A stretch of 37,602 nucleotides of DNA from contig JASJAT010000040.1 of assembly GCA_030066885.1 (NCBI GenBank), positions 1 to 37,602 of the forward strand, in the 5' to 3' direction. The notes beneath the pieces are model-generated. The model was not told where the DNA came from. It worked only from the letters and a program-made list of their open reading frames with translations, and ran no database searches. Source of the DNA: Arenicellales bacterium (GTDB lineage Bacteria > Pseudomonadota > Gammaproteobacteria > Arenicellales > JAANXG01). This document shows, in pieces, positions 10,028 to 19,873 of this stretch (positions are counted from its first letter, which is position 1; each line of letters opens with the position of its first letter). The position numbers and the translations under genes were made by a program.

Positions 10028-11104
10028 TTAGGTTAGCGCTGCGATCACAGCATCACCCATTTGCTCGGTGCCCACACACTGGCCTTCATTGCGGAAAATG
10101 TCGACCGTGCGCAGCCCTTGTTTTAATACGGTCTCCACCGCATTGCTAACAAGGTCAGCCAATTCGGCATCACCCAGGGAGTAACGCAGCATCATCGATA
10201 CGGACAGTAAGGTGGCCAACGGATTAGCCTTATCAGACCCGGCGATATCGGGTGCAGAACCGTGCACAGGCTCGTACATCCCCTTGCCGTCGCTATCAAG
10301 CGAAGCGGAGGGCAACATCCCTATGGACCCAGTCAACATCGCAGCGATGTCCGAAAGAATATCTCCGAACATGTTGGTCGTGACCACCACATCGAACTGT
10401 TTAGGTTCACGGACCAGCTGCATTGCAGCGTTGTCGACATACATATGCGATAACTCGCAATCGGAATATTGATTTGCCACGCTCGTTACTACATCACGCC
10501 AAAGCTCGGTACATTCTAGAACGTTGGCCTTGTCTACCGAACATACCCGCCTGCTGCGCTTGCGCGCTACTTCAAACGCAGTATGGGCTATACGCTCGAT
10601 TTCAGATTCCTTATATACAAGAGTGTTAACCCCCTCCCGTTCGCCATCTTTAGTATTGCGCACCCCCCGCGGTTGTCCGAAATAAATTCCACCCGTAAGT
10701 TCCCTGACTATCATGACGTCTAAACCTGAGACGAGGTCAGGCTTGAGACTAGATGCATCAGCCAACTCAGCGTATGTCATTGCGGGTCGCAGATTTGCGA
10801 ACAGACCAAGCTCCGACCGCAACCCTAGCAGACCGCGCTCGGGCCGCTTGTCGAAGGGGAGTTGTTCCCAAGCCGGACCGCCCACTGCCCCCAACAATAT
10901 CGCATCTGCATCTTTAGCGCGCGCCAAGGTCTCGTTCGGCAAAGGAGATCCGGTTTCGTCATAGGCGGCACCTCCGACTAAACCGGTTTCCAACTCAACT
11001 CTTAAGTCGAGGTCGCTTTTCAGATGATTAATCAGCTTTTCTGCCTGGGCCATGACTTCCGGTCCAATACCGTCACCGCCCAAGATCAATACTTTCTTGG
11101 TCAT
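10028..11104 (-). CDS. leuB: 3-isopropylmalate dehydrogenase
   Basis: LeuB oxidatively decarboxylates 3-isopropylmalate to 2-ketoisocaproate with NAD+ in leucine synthesis. The 358-aa protein shows [11 protein letters not shown] at the N-terminus, [15 protein letters not shown], the specificity region [14 protein letters not shown], the metal/NAD loop [15 protein letters not shown], and the NAD-binding [12 protein letters not shown] near the C-terminus. It follows leuD by 70 bp and precedes asd by 13 bp in the leuC-leuD-leuB-asd run. No leucine-rich leader peptide is visible. Confidence 0.98.
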   Translation of the reverse strand: MTKKVLILGGDGIGPEVMAQAEKLINHLKSDLDLRVELETGLVGGAAYDETGSPLPNETLARAKDADAILLGAVGGPAWEQLPFDKRPERGLLGLRSELGLFANLRPAMTYAELADASSLKPDLVSGLDVMIVRELTGGIYFGQPRGVRNTKDGEREGVNTLVYKESEIERIAHTAFEVARKRSRRVCSVDKANVLECTELWRDVVTSVANQYSDCELSHMYVDNAAMQLVREPKQFDVVVTTNMFGDILSDIAAMLTGSIGMLPSASLDSDGKGMYEPVHGSAPDIAGSDKANPLATLLSVSMMLRYSLGDAELADLVSNAVETVLKQGLRTVDIFRNEGQCVGTEQMGDAVIAALT

Positions 11105-11174
11105 AATCTCAAAGGTATACCTGAGCCCCTTAGAAGGTCATGGTGAAAGGGTCTTACAGAACAACACGGGCACG

Positions 11175-11822
11175 TCAGGTCAGCTCGGCAAACAACCAAG
11201 GTGCTTCGTTTCGCCTCCGCGCTTCGTACTGCCGAATGTCGTCAGCGTGCTCTAACGTTATACCGATGTCATCCAGTCCATTCATCAACCTGTGCTTCAT
11301 GCCCGCATCGATTTCAAATTTGAACACCTCATCTCCCGGCGTGGTTATAGTCTGTTCCAGCAAATCCACTTTCAGGTGAAATCCAGCATTGGCATTTGTT
11401 TGTTCGAACAGACTCTCCACGATTTTATTATCCTGAATGATCGGCAGGAGACCATTCTTGAAACAGTTGTTATAAAATATGTCTCCGTAGCTCGGCGCTA
11501 TAATCACCCTAATGCCGTAATCCAATAGCGACCACGGTGCATGTTCACGAGATGAGCCGCAGCCAAAATTCTGCCGTCCCAACAACACTTGGGCGCCCTG
11601 GTACCTCTCCATGTTGATTTCAAAGTCCGGGTTCAGCCTGCGTTGGCTGTGATCATCCCCGGGCTCTCCGGGATCCAAGTATCGCCAATCGTCAAATAGG
11701 TTAGGTCCAAACCCGGTCCGCTTTATTGACTTGAGGTACTGCTTTGGAATTATCTGGTCTGTGTCGACGTTAGCTCTGTCAATCGGAAGAACGACACCAT
11801 CGATGCTGGAAAAAGCTTGCAT
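11175..11822 (-). CDS. leuD: 3-isopropylmalate dehydratase small subunit
   Basis: LeuD is the small subunit that joins LeuC to isomerise 2-isopropylmalate to 3-isopropylmalate. I chose the ATG at 11822, giving 215 aa; it is 2 nt beyond the leuC stop and yields the expected N-terminus [20 protein letters not shown]. An in-frame GTG at 11828 overlaps the leuC stop (GTGA), and a TTG at 11831 is also possible. Visible landmarks are [37 protein letters not shown] and [17 protein letters not shown], the swivelling-domain motifs of the aconitase family. Confidence 0.97.
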   Translation of the reverse strand: MQAFSSIDGVVLPIDRANVDTDQIIPKQYLKSIKRTGFGPNLFDDWRYLDPGEPGDDHSQRRLNPDFEINMERYQGAQVLLGRQNFGCGSSREHAPWSLLDYGIRVIIAPSYGDIFYNNCFKNGLLPIIQDNKIVESLFEQTNANAGFHLKVDLLEQTITTPGDEVFKFEIDAGMKHRLMNGLDDIGITLEHADDIRQYEARRRNEAPWLFAELT

Positions 11823-11824
11823 AG

Positions 11825-13228
11825 TCACCAATCCCTTATGTCAACAAAATGTCCGGCAATAGCTGCAGCGGCGGCCATAGCGGGTGATACAAGATGGGTG
11901 CGTCCGCCGCGACCCTGACGTCCCTCAAAATTCCGGTTTGAAGTCGACGCGCAGCGCTCGCCGGGGTCTAAGCGGTCAGCATTCATGGCCAAACACATCG
12001 AACATCCTGGCTCACGCCACTCAAATCCAGCCTCAGTGAAAACGTCGGCAAGACCCTCAGATTCTGCTTGTTGTTTAACCAAACCGGAACCTGGCACTAC
12101 CATGGCCAAATCGATATTGTCGGCCACGGACTTGCCGCGCACGATCCGTGCAGCCTCTCGTAGATCCTCAATACGTGCGTTGGTACAAGAACCAATGAAT
12201 ACTTTGTCCAGTTGTATGTCGGTAATGCGAGTACCGGGCTCGAGGCCCATGTAGGCCAATGCACGTCCTATACCTTCTTGCCGGGCTGGTTCGCTTTCCG
12301 CATTTGGGTCTGGCACGACACCGTTCACGGCCGTCACCATTTCGGGTGACGTTCCCCACGTTACTTGCGGCTCGATGTCCTCTGCTGCCAATTCGACTTC
12401 GAGGTCAAACTTGCCATCTTCGTCACTATGCAGATCAGACCAGGCAGAGCAAGCTTGCTGCCAAAGCTCACCCGTAGGCGCATAGGGTCGGCCTTCGACA
12501 TATTCCAAGGTAGTCTCGTCGCATGCAATGAGTCCAGCTCTGGCGCCTGCCTCTATGCTCATATTGCACATGGTCATCCTACCCTCCATGCTCATGGTCT
12601 GCACCGCTGAACCAGCGTACTCTATCACGCTCCCCGTTCCACCTGCGGTACCGATATGCCCGATGATCGCCAGAATAACGTCCTTAGCTGTTACGCCGTA
12701 GCCCAAACCCCCATTGATACTAATGCGTAGGTTTTTCGACTTTTTCTGCAGCAGGCACTGCGTCGCGAGAACATGCTCGACTTCTGACGTACCAACGCCA
12801 AAAGCCAGAGCAGCAAACGCCCCATGCGTTGAAGTATGAGAATCCCCACATATTAGGGTCATTCCGGGTAAGGTTGCACCTTGTTCAGGGCTGATCACAT
12901 GGACGATACCTTGACGGACATCGTCAATTGGATACTCAACGATTCCGAACTCCTTACAGTTCGAACTCAACGTGTCCACTTGCAGCTTCGATACGGGGTC
13001 GGTAATGCCCGAGGCACGGTTAACCGTCGGGATATTGTGATCGGCTACGGCCAAATTGGCATTCACACGCCACGGTTTTCGATTGGCCATGCGTAATCCT
13101 TCGAACGCTTGCGGCGAGGTTACTTCGTGAACCAAATGTCGATCGATATATAGCAAGCTGACGCCGTCGTCATCGGTGTGTACGACGTGTGTATCCCAAA
13201 GCTTGTCATATAATGTTTTTCCAGCCAT
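11825..13228 (-). CDS. leuC: 3-isopropylmalate dehydratase large subunit
   Basis: LeuC is the catalytic, 4Fe-4S-containing aconitase-family subunit of isopropylmalate isomerase. The 467-aa length is standard. The three cluster-ligating cysteines are seen in [12 protein letters not shown] and in [11 protein letters not shown], and the C-terminal substrate loop is [41 protein letters not shown] is the family signature region near residue 130. It is the promoter-proximal gene of the leu-asd-fimV-truA run. Only 55 bp separate its ATG from the divergent unknown gene at 13284, so any leu promoter must be in or overlapping that gene's start. Confidence 0.98.
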   Translation of the reverse strand: MAGKTLYDKLWDTHVVHTDDDGVSLLYIDRHLVHEVTSPQAFEGLRMANRKPWRVNANLAVADHNIPTVNRASGITDPVSKLQVDTLSSNCKEFGIVEYPIDDVRQGIVHVISPEQGATLPGMTLICGDSHTSTHGAFAALAFGVGTSEVEHVLATQCLLQKKSKNLRISINGGLGYGVTAKDVILAIIGHIGTAGGTGSVIEYAGSAVQTMSMEGRMTMCNMSIEAGARAGLIACDETTLEYVEGRPYAPTGELWQQACSAWSDLHSDEDGKFDLEVELAAEDIEPQVTWGTSPEMVTAVNGVVPDPNAESEPARQEGIGRALAYMGLEPGTRITDIQLDKVFIGSCTNARIEDLREAARIVRGKSVADNIDLAMVVPGSGLVKQQAESEGLADVFTEAGFEWREPGCSMCLAMNADRLDPGERCASTSNRNFEGRQGRGGRTHLVSPAMAAAAAIAGHFVDIRDW

Positions 13229-13283
13229 AGTTCGTCTTTAGTGTGAACAAATCAATCGGTCGTAGGAATTCAAAAAACAGCGT

Positions 13284-13778
13284 ATGTTAGCACATTACGC
13301 GAACATCACAGTGAATGAACAAACTAAAAACTTAACGCTGAAACAAACTAAGACGGCTCGATTTCGAGAGCTCGTAACGTGGTGGGCAGACCGTCTTGGT
13401 CGACACCAGGTGCCACTGATAGATAATACCGACAACATCAACGACTTTTTGGGTCCCGATGCCGTCCATCATGATCTCATTCAAAACGTAGTACGCTCTG
13501 TTTACCGCGCCAACAACTGCGGTCACTTGGACGCCTGCATTTTGCTCGAAGAGACTTTTACCGCACTGGGACAGGTAAGAGTGGCACTGATCGACTCAGC
13601 CCAAGCAGATGTTGATCAGATCAATTTATTGGACAACATCGGTTGGCAGACACGGCAATACTTTGGCTTAGAACCGGAAACTAGCTCGCCAACCCCCAAG
13701 CTCGACGCTCAACCCTCCGACGCAAAGATTGTGTCGTTTTCAAACACTGGGTACAAGTTACTCGTTACTAGGGACTAG
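13284..13778 (+). CDS. Hypothetical protein, 164 aa
   Basis: I do not recognise this protein. It is soluble, without signal peptide or membrane helix, and looks like an all-alpha domain: a basic N-terminal segment (about residues 15-30), an acidic and aromatic middle (LVTWWADRLGRHQVP; AVHHDLIQNVVRSVYRANN; DACILLEETFTALG), and a probably disordered Pro/Ser tail from about residue 130. It diverges from leuC with 55 bp between starts and converges on the MFS gene. An in-frame GTG at 13311 is an alternative start; neither start has a strong Shine-Dalgarno. The reverse strand shows only a 64-codon ORF, and the compositional pattern looks coding, so I think it is a real gene. Confidence 0.6.
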   Translation: MLAHYANITVNEQTKNLTLKQTKTARFRELVTWWADRLGRHQVPLIDNTDNINDFLGPDAVHHDLIQNVVRSVYRANNCGHLDACILLEETFTALGQVRVALIDSAQADVDQINLLDNIGWQTRQYFGLEPETSSPTPKLDAQPSDAKIVSFSNTGYKLLVTRD

Positions 13779-13837
13779 GGACTCTTCTGGTTTCCGGTTC
13801 TACGTCCGCTTCTATCTCTTCAGCGGGAAAGACGGTT

Positions 13838-14992
13838 TCATTGATTTACCAAGACCCGCTGATATGCCGGGCGAATGACAGAAATCACCAGTACCGCTGC
13901 AGCGATAGCGACGCCTGCCGCTGTAACGAAGGTCGATGCCGGTCCAACGTAGGCCCATATATATCCGCTATAGAAACTTCCTATGGCACCCCCAATGCCA
14001 AAACTCGTGCTGCCGTACAGTGCGATACCCCGGTGCTCGTGAGAACCTCGAAACATCTTACGGATAAGTTGCAATGCGGTGGCGTGATACGCGCCGAAAG
14101 TGACCGCATGTAGAGCTTGCGTCAGGGTAATTACCGTAACCGATTCCGGAAAAGCGGCGACCAAACTCCAGCGCAATGCAGTAACCACAAAACTCATTGC
14201 CAGCACCGACGGTAATGAAAAATGCCAGTGGATTCTATGCATATAGTAAAAAACGCCGATCTCACATAGCACACCAAATGCCCACAACACGCCTATCGCG
14301 CTTTTTGTATACCCATAGTCATTGAGGTAAATGGAGAAAAACGCGTAGAACGGTGCGTGGCTCGCCTGCATAAGTAAACAACAGACCAGAAGCGTTACTA
14401 TTTCCGGCCTCTTAAACAAGTCTCGAAACCGGGCTTGAATTTGTAATCGTTCCGCGCGTCCAGGTTCCGGTATAAGCAGTGTGGCGAACCACACCCCAAG
14501 CAAAGCAAAGGCAACAGCGGGTAAAGTCGTACTTGGACCGTAGTGTTCAACCATCGGGCCCAGGCCCAGGACAAACACGATGAAACCAAGCGACCCCCAA
14601 AGCCTTACACGCCCGTACAGCCTTTCGTCTCTCCCTAAATGCTTGAACGTGGTGGTTTCAACTTGTGGTAAAACCGCGTTCCAGAAAAAACTGAAGGCAA
14701 ACATTACCAGTGCAATCCACCAAAAGGTAACCGACCAGTACATGACCAGGAAAACGGCGAAGGCCATAAAAGCTGCCAATCGAACCACCGGCAACGTTCT
14801 CAGAGAATGGTCGGCGATCCATGCCCATATATTCGGTGACACAATTTTGGTCGCTAATAAAATGGCCATCAATTGACCGATCTGCTCAGGCGTAAGACCA
14901 ATCGACTGAAGGTACAAACCCAAGTAAGGCGTTAATGCTCCCAGCGATGCAAAGAAAAAGAAATAAAAAATAGATAGGCGCCAATAAGGCAT
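13838..14992 (-). CDS. MFS permease, phenylpropionate permease (HcaT/PPP) family
   Basis: This is a 384-residue inner-membrane protein with about twelve hydrophobic helices. The N-terminal pattern YWRLSIFYFFFFASLGALTP, LGLYLQSIGLTPEQIG and IWAWIADHS, and later GSLGFIVFVLG, resembles the PPP branch of the major facilitator superfamily that includes E. coli HcaT. The substrate cannot be read from sequence; members next to aroC are common and functionally unassigned. It is downstream of aroC on the same strand, but the 78-bp junction is an A/T hairpin repeat and shows no clear ribosome binding site. An N-terminal fragment shared with nucleoside permeases was considered and not favoured. Confidence 0.8.
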   Translation of the reverse strand: MPYWRLSIFYFFFFASLGALTPYLGLYLQSIGLTPEQIGQLMAILLATKIVSPNIWAWIADHSLRTLPVVRLAAFMAFAVFLVMYWSVTFWWIALVMFAFSFFWNAVLPQVETTTFKHLGRDERLYGRVRLWGSLGFIVFVLGLGPMVEHYGPSTTLPAVAFALLGVWFATLLIPEPGRAERLQIQARFRDLFKRPEIVTLLVCCLLMQASHAPFYAFFSIYLNDYGYTKSAIGVLWAFGVLCEIGVFYYMHRIHWHFSLPSVLAMSFVVTALRWSLVAAFPESVTVITLTQALHAVTFGAYHATALQLIRKMFRGSHEHRGIALYGSTSFGIGGAIGSFYSGYIWAYVGPASTFVTAAGVAIAAAVLVISVIRPAYQRVLVNQ

Positions 14993-14995
14993 AGA

Positions 14996-15089
14996 GATTA
15001 AAGTTTAAAGGTTAAAGCACAAAGAGCGTTAGGCAACTTTGTACTTTGCACTCTTTTTACTTTTTACTTTTTACTTTTTGCTTTTTACT
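14996..15089. repeat. A/T-rich hairpin repeat of AAAGT words, copy 1
   Basis: On the plus strand the left part (about 15000-15027) is made of AAAG words (AAAGTTTAAAGGTTAAAG) and the right part (about 15036-15089) of CTTT words, ending in a near-perfect heptamer tandem of TTTTTAC/TTTTTGC units. The two halves are imperfect inverted complements. The repeat fills the whole aroC-MFS junction and extends into aroC, whose last codons (VKSKK and the TAA) are written in the heptamer. A second copy is at 19763-19873. Confidence 0.75.
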
Positions 15090-16165
15090 AAAACCGGCGG
15101 CATCACATCGGCGTTCTGTCCACGGTGCCTAAGATAGTGATCCATTAATACGAGCGCCAGCATCGCCTCAGCGATTGGTGTAGCGCGTATCCCCACACAA
15201 GGATCATGTCGACCGGTCGTCACTACTTCGTGGGCACGACCCACCCGGTCAATAGACCTCGCCGGTACTTGTATGCTGGAAGTCGGCTTCAGTGCGATGC
15301 TGACGAGGATTTCCTGACCGGTAGATATTCCACCCAGCACACCTCCCGCATTGTTTGATAGGAAGCCATCAGGTGTCATTTCATCCCGGTGTTCAGAACC
15401 CCGTTGTGTGACGCTATCAAATCCGGCCCCGATTTCCACGCCTTTGACCGCATTGATACTCATCATCGCTTTTGCAATATCGGCATCCAGTCGATCGAAT
15501 ACAGGCTCTCCCAGGCCCGACACCATGCCTTGCGCCACCACATGTACTCGCGCTCCGATCGAATCGCCTTGTCTTCGAGTGTTTTCAATAAGGTCTGCCA
15601 GCTCATCCACCTTAGCCTGATCAGGAAAGAAAAAAGGATTACCTTCTACTTGATCCCAATCGAAATTTTCCACTCGTACCTCTCCAATCTGCGCGACGTA
15701 CCCGCGCACAACGATACCGGCTTGCTCTTTAAGGTATTTTTTCGCAATGGCCCCCGCCGCAACTCGAACCGCCGTCTCCCGCGCCGAAGACCGCCCGCCG
15801 CCTCTATAGTCGCGTGTACCGTATTTCTGTTCATACACATAGTCGGCGTGCCCCGGCCGATAGGTGTCTTTAATCTTTGAATAGTCCCGGGGCCGTTGAT
15901 CCTCGTTGTGAATAAGCAGGCCTATAGGCGTACCGAGTGTCTTGCCCTCAAACACACCGGAAAGAATCTGCACGGTGTCCGACTCTCGCCGTTGCGTAGT
16001 ATATTTGGACTGGCCGGGTTTTCGCCTGTCAAGGTCATGCTGTATGTCGGCCTCGTTCAACGTCAACCCTGGTGGACAACCATCGACTACTCCACCCAGT
16101 GCCGTCCCGTGGCTCTCGCCGAACGTCGTAAGCGTAAATAAAGTGCCGAAAGTGTTTCCTGACAT
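15071..16165 (-). CDS. aroC: Chorismate synthase
   Basis: AroC makes chorismate from EPSP by FMNH2-dependent anti-1,4-elimination, the last step of the common aromatic pathway that feeds the trp genes in this window. The 364-aa protein carries the three family signatures: [18 protein letters not shown] at the N-terminus, [22 protein letters not shown] in the middle, and [18 protein letters not shown] with [17 protein letters not shown] towards the end. The final residues VLVKSKK are encoded by a heptanucleotide repeat that continues past the stop. It starts 10 nt after the small ORF at 16176-16337, with a GATGAGGT ribosome-binding-site-like stretch. Confidence 0.98.
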   Translation of the reverse strand: MSGNTFGTLFTLTTFGESHGTALGGVVDGCPPGLTLNEADIQHDLDRRKPGQSKYTTQRRESDTVQILSGVFEGKTLGTPIGLLIHNEDQRPRDYSKIKDTYRPGHADYVYEQKYGTRDYRGGGRSSARETAVRVAAGAIAKKYLKEQAGIVVRGYVAQIGEVRVENFDWDQVEGNPFFFPDQAKVDELADLIENTRRQGDSIGARVHVVAQGMVSGLGEPVFDRLDADIAKAMMSINAVKGVEIGAGFDSVTQRGSEHRDEMTPDGFLSNNAGGVLGGISTGQEILVSIALKPTSSIQVPARSIDRVGRAHEVVTTGRHDPCVGIRATPIAEAMLALVLMDHYLRHRGQNADVMPPVLVKSKK

Positions 16166-16175
16166 CAGTAGGACC

Positions 16176-16337
16176 TCATCCGCTTCCTGTGTCCACGCGC
16201 ATGTAGGGATGGTCTTTACATGGGTGGTAGGACCTTAGCCCCGAGCTTTCTTTTAATTCATACAATGTGCGTTCAATGGCTTTGAACGCTGGCGCCAAGT
16301 CGACATATTCCGCGGCAGAGGGTGGGACAGGCCTCAT
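16176..16337 (-). CDS. Small ORF, 53 aa, between mrp and aroC
   Basis: An open frame of 53 codons fills the 178-bp mrp-aroC gap: its ATG is 6 nt after the mrp stop and its TGA is 10 nt before the aroC ATG. The product begins [15 protein letters not shown] and contains [14 protein letters not shown], which looks like an amphipathic helix, then [11 protein letters not shown] with Cys and two His that could hold a metal. There is no signal peptide. I do not recognise it. There is no strong Shine-Dalgarno, so coupling to mrp translation is likely. The tight fit within the operon is the main support; chance cannot be excluded for so short a frame. Confidence 0.5.
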   Translation of the reverse strand: MRPVPPSAAEYVDLAPAFKAIERTLYELKESSGLRSYHPCKDHPYMRVDTGSG

Positions 16338-16343
16338 AGCCGT

Positions 16344-17432
16344 TCAGGAATTTTGAATAACAATTGACGGAAACTTAGCGCTGTAGTCTTTCTTCTGGCT
16401 GGATAACTTGCCGGCCGCCCGACGTGCAATATCCTTGTATACCCTAGCAATGGTCCCGTCAGGATCAGCCACAACCGTGGGCCGGCCTGAGTCGGTGTCC
16501 ACTCTAATCCGCATATCGAGCGGTATCCCGCCCAGGTAATCCAAGCCATATTCTTCGGCGATGCGCCGCCCGCCACCCTCGCCAAAAATGTGCTCTTCGT
16601 GTCCACACTTGCTGCAGATATGCATGCTCATGTTCTCCACCACTCCCAGAATGGGGATCTCGACCTTTTCAAACATTTTGTATGCCCGGCGCGCGTCGAG
16701 AAGGGCAATATCCTGTGGTGTGGTGACGATTATCGCCCCACTTACCGGGACTCGTTGCGCCAAGGTCAATTGCGTATCTCCCGTGCCTGGAGGTAAATCG
16801 ATGATCAAGTAATCCAGATCATTCCAGCGCGTATCCTTCAGTAACTGCTCCAACGCCTGGGTAACCATGGGCCCGCGCCAAATCATCGGTGTTTCTTCCT
16901 CGATCAAGAATCCAATCGACATCGCCTGCAGGTGGTAACTCGTCAAAGGTTCCATACTCTTACCATCTTTTGATTCAGGCCTATTGCGAACTCCCAACAT
17001 CCTTGGTTGGCTTGGACCATAAATATCCGCGTCTAGTATTCCAACTTGCGCACCTTCGGCCGACAAAGCCAAAGCTAGGTTGGCTGAAACTGTTGATTTG
17101 CCCACGCCACCTTTACCCGACGCAACTGCGATCATGTTCTTTACGCCTTCCAAAGGCTTCACTCCCTTTTGTACGGTATGGGATACGATGTCCCAATCGA
17201 CTTTCACGTCAACCTTTTCAACCCCCTCCAGATTAGATACTTTCTGCTCAAGCTGGCTGGCTAGTTCCCGCGCCCAACTCTTCGCCGGATAGCCTAAGGT
17301 CAGGTCCACTTCTATATTGCCGTTGTCTATGGCGATATTCTTGAGGGCCTTCCCGGCAACCAGATCGCGATCGGTGTTTGGATCTATGACTTTTTTCAGG
17401 ACTTCCTGCACTTGCTCTTGGGTGATACTCAT
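16344..17432 (-). CDS. apbC: Mrp/ApbC/NBP35-type Fe-S cluster carrier P-loop ATPase
   Basis: This is a cytoplasmic homodimeric ATPase that binds and hands on Fe-S clusters (ApbC in Salmonella, NBP35 in eukaryotes). The 362-aa protein has an N-terminal MIP18/DUF59 domain (about residues 5-80) fused to a ParA/MinD-like NTPase: deviant Walker A GKGGVGKST near residue 107, LDADIYGPSQP, MIWRGPMVTQAL, the Walker-B region DYLIIDLPPGTGD, and the cluster-binding CSKC near residue 273. It is divergent from metG, a common gammaproteobacterial arrangement, and is followed by the 53-aa ORF and aroC. Its clients could include the Fe-S proteins LeuC, Nth and the RnfB-like ferredoxin nearby, but that is only a guess. 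Confidence 0.95.
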   Translation of the reverse strand: MSITQEQVQEVLKKVIDPNTDRDLVAGKALKNIAIDNGNIEVDLTLGYPAKSWARELASQLEQKVSNLEGVEKVDVKVDWDIVSHTVQKGVKPLEGVKNMIAVASGKGGVGKSTVSANLALALSAEGAQVGILDADIYGPSQPRMLGVRNRPESKDGKSMEPLTSYHLQAMSIGFLIEEETPMIWRGPMVTQALEQLLKDTRWNDLDYLIIDLPPGTGDTQLTLAQRVPVSGAIIVTTPQDIALLDARRAYKMFEKVEIPILGVVENMSMHICSKCGHEEHIFGEGGGRRIAEEYGLDYLGGIPLDMRIRVDTDSGRPTVVADPDGTIARVYKDIARRAAGKLSSQKKDYSAKFPSIVIQNS

Positions 17433-17603
17433 ATCTATCTCAAATGTCTCTAAATGTTACCAATATAGGGGCTTTGCGACTGTCTGCGGTCGTGGATCGG
17501 TTTCACTAATTATGAAACAACCAGCCTATTCTCTCATCGGGCCACAGGTTCGAACTAATCATACATTATCTCTGATGTTCAAGTTCCTTTCCGTGTAATC
17601 TCA

Positions 17604-17669
17604 CCGGTTAAGTCGGATAGATGAACTGAATCTTACACCTGCCCATTGGCGGAAAACCGATTTAACTGG
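17604..17669 (+). promoter_or_regulatory. Imperfect palindrome in the metG leader
   Basis: Positions 17604-17616 (CCGGTTAAGTCGG) pair with 17657-17669 (CCGATTTAACTGG) over 13 base pairs, two of which would be G-U in RNA. A small nested GCC-CATT-GGC stem is at 17641-17650. The structure ends 54 nt before the metG start codon. It sits in the 291-bp divergent metG/mrp region, which otherwise shows no gene and no recognised riboswitch. It may be a structured 5' leader or an operator; no known family matches. Confidence 0.4.
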
Positions 17670-17723
17670 TACCGTACGCCGCCTGCCGCAACCAGATAAA
17701 TAGACAACTCCTCAGGAAGTGAC

Positions 17724-19763
17724 TTGAATACTGATAAGCGCCGCATCCTCGTAACCAGTGCTCTACCCTATGCCAATGGTCCCATCCATATCGGCCACGT
17801 GCTGGAGTACATTCAGACCGATATATGGGTCCGTTTCCAGCGGCTGCAAGGACACGAATGTATCTACGTTTGTGCCGACGATGCCCACGGAACGCCCATC
17901 ATGTTGAAGGCAGAGGCTGATGGTGTCACCCCAGAAGAATTAATCGAGCGAATAGAAGCCGAACACCGCGCCGATTTCAGGGATTTCCACATCAGCCTGG
18001 ATAACTTTTATACCACGCATTCCGAAGAAAACCGCCAGTGCTCCGAATACATCTACCAACAAAACAAAGCCAAAGGTCACATCGCTCGACGTGTCATTGA
18101 GCAGGCCTATGATCCGGTCAAAGAGATGTTTTTACCGGATCGGTATATACGGGGTGAATGTCCGGTTTGCGGCACACCTGACCAATATGGGGATAGTTGT
18201 GAAAACTGCGGTTCTACATATAGTCCGACGGACCTTAAAAACGCTGTATCGGCCGTATCGGGTGCGACACCAATAGCAAAGGAGTCGGAACACTTTTTTT
18301 TTCGCCTGGGTGACTTCGAAGAAATGCTGAAGGTGTGGACGCGCGGTGAACACATTCAGCAGCAAGTCAGTAACAAGCTGCAGGAATGGTTCGACGCCGG
18401 GTTGCAAGATTGGGATATCTCCAGAGATGCACCGTACTTTGGGTTCGAGATCCCAGAAGAGAACGACAAATACTTCTATGTCTGGCTAGATGCACCGATA
18501 GGCTACATGGCCAGCTTTAAGAACCTGTGTGCACGCACCGACCTTGAATTCGATGATTTTTGGAACGAGGACTCCCCGAACGAGCTGATTCACTTCATCG
18601 GCAAGGATATTCTTTATTTTCATACGTTATTCTGGCCGGCCATGTTGGATGGGGCTGGCTTCCGCAAACCCAGCGCAGTGTATGCCCATGGTTTTTTAAC
18701 CGTAAACGGGCAGAAAATGTCTAAGTCGCGTGGTACTTTCATCACCGCCCGCACCTATTTAGACCACTTGAATCCTGAATATTTACGCTATTACCTGGCG
18801 GCTAAGTTGAACAACCGCGTGGAAGATTTAGACTTGAACTTCGACGATTTCGTTGCCAGGGTCAATTCAGATTTGATCGGGAAAGTCGTTAATATCGCCA
18901 GCCGTACAGCGGGGTTCATTACCAAGCGATTTGACGGGCGGCTGTCGGCCCACTTGATGAACCCTCAAATGTATCAAGACTTTGTCGACGCTGGAGGCAG
19001 CATCGCAAGTTGGTACGAGCGGAGGGAATACAGCCGTGCCATGCGCGAGATCATGGCCTTGGCGGATCACGCGAATCAGTTCATCGCCGAAAATAAACCC
19101 TGGGAGATCGCCAAATCGGTTGACGCTCAAGCATCTGACGAATCCAAAGCTTTACTGGATATATGCAGTCTGAGCCTTAATTTGTTCCGCGTTCTCGTGA
19201 CTTACTTAAGTCCGGTGTTGCCTGTAACGGCAAAACGTGTTGAAACGTTCTTGAATTGCCCGATTTCAGCACCTGGATCATGGCAAGCGCTGAACAAGCC
19301 TCTACTCAATCACAGCATCAACCCATACCAACATTTAATGAAGCGTGTGGATAAACAAGATATCAACGATATGATCGAAGACAGCAAGCACCAAAACGAA
19401 CCTGGCGCAAGCGCTACGGCAGACTCCACTGAGAACACCACAATCACTATCGACGAATTTGCCAAGGTCGATCTGCGCGTCGCCCGCGTCATCGAGGCCC
19501 AGCATGTAGATGGTGCGGATAAACTGCTGCGACTGACCTTGGATGTTGGGGATCACCAACGAACGGTATTTGCAGGCATAAAAGGTGCCTACGAACCGGA
19601 ACAACTGGCCGGAAAGTTAGTCGTTGTGGTCGCTAACCTGGCGCCGAGGAAAATGCGTTTTGGGGTATCTGAAGGTATGGTCCTGGCAGCGGGTCCTGGC
19701 GGTACTGATATATGGCTATTGTCGCCGGATGACGGAGCGCAACCGGGGATGAAAGTAAGTTAG
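17724..19763 (+). CDS. metG: Methionyl-tRNA synthetase
   Basis: MetG charges tRNA-Met in the cytoplasm. The 679-aa length fits the long dimeric type. The class I HIGH motif is in [13 protein letters not shown] near residue 20, the zinc-binding region has CPVC and CENC (about residues 146-162), the KMSKS loop is in [11 protein letters not shown] near residue 333, and a C-terminal tRNA-binding OB-fold of the Trbp111 type begins near residue 575 ([14 protein letters not shown]). The start is a TTG at 17724 with AGGAAG about 5 nt upstream; no ATG is available before the HIGH motif. The stop codon runs directly into the A/T hairpin repeat at 19763. Confidence 0.97.
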   Translation: MNTDKRRILVTSALPYANGPIHIGHVLEYIQTDIWVRFQRLQGHECIYVCADDAHGTPIMLKAEADGVTPEELIERIEAEHRADFRDFHISLDNFYTTHSEENRQCSEYIYQQNKAKGHIARRVIEQAYDPVKEMFLPDRYIRGECPVCGTPDQYGDSCENCGSTYSPTDLKNAVSAVSGATPIAKESEHFFFRLGDFEEMLKVWTRGEHIQQQVSNKLQEWFDAGLQDWDISRDAPYFGFEIPEENDKYFYVWLDAPIGYMASFKNLCARTDLEFDDFWNEDSPNELIHFIGKDILYFHTLFWPAMLDGAGFRKPSAVYAHGFLTVNGQKMSKSRGTFITARTYLDHLNPEYLRYYLAAKLNNRVEDLDLNFDDFVARVNSDLIGKVVNIASRTAGFITKRFDGRLSAHLMNPQMYQDFVDAGGSIASWYERREYSRAMREIMALADHANQFIAENKPWEIAKSVDAQASDESKALLDICSLSLNLFRVLVTYLSPVLPVTAKRVETFLNCPISAPGSWQALNKPLLNHSINPYQHLMKRVDKQDINDMIEDSKHQNEPGASATADSTENTTITIDEFAKVDLRVARVIEAQHVDGADKLLRLTLDVGDHQRTVFAGIKGAYEPEQLAGKLVVVVANLAPRKMRFGVSEGMVLAAGPGGTDIWLLSPDDGAQPGMKVS

Positions 19764-19873
19764 TTTAAAGTTGTAAAGTAAAAAGTTTAAAGAAAATACA
19801 CGAGTTATAATGTGGATTTTAGGGTCGTGCCTCTTCTTCCCCTCTTTAAACTTTGAACTTTAAACTTTGAAAC
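19763..19873. repeat. A/T-rich hairpin repeat of AAAGT words, copy 2
   Basis: The left arm at 19763-19792 (starts GTTTAAAGTTGTAAAG) and the right arm at 19844-19873 (starts CTTTAAACTTTGAAC) are imperfect inverted complements; the 11 bp next to the loop match exactly. The loop is 51 nt. It lies between metG and the rnfB-like gene, beginning at the metG stop and covering the first two codons, including the TTG start, of the next gene. It is the same family as the copy at 14996-15089. Confidence 0.75.
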
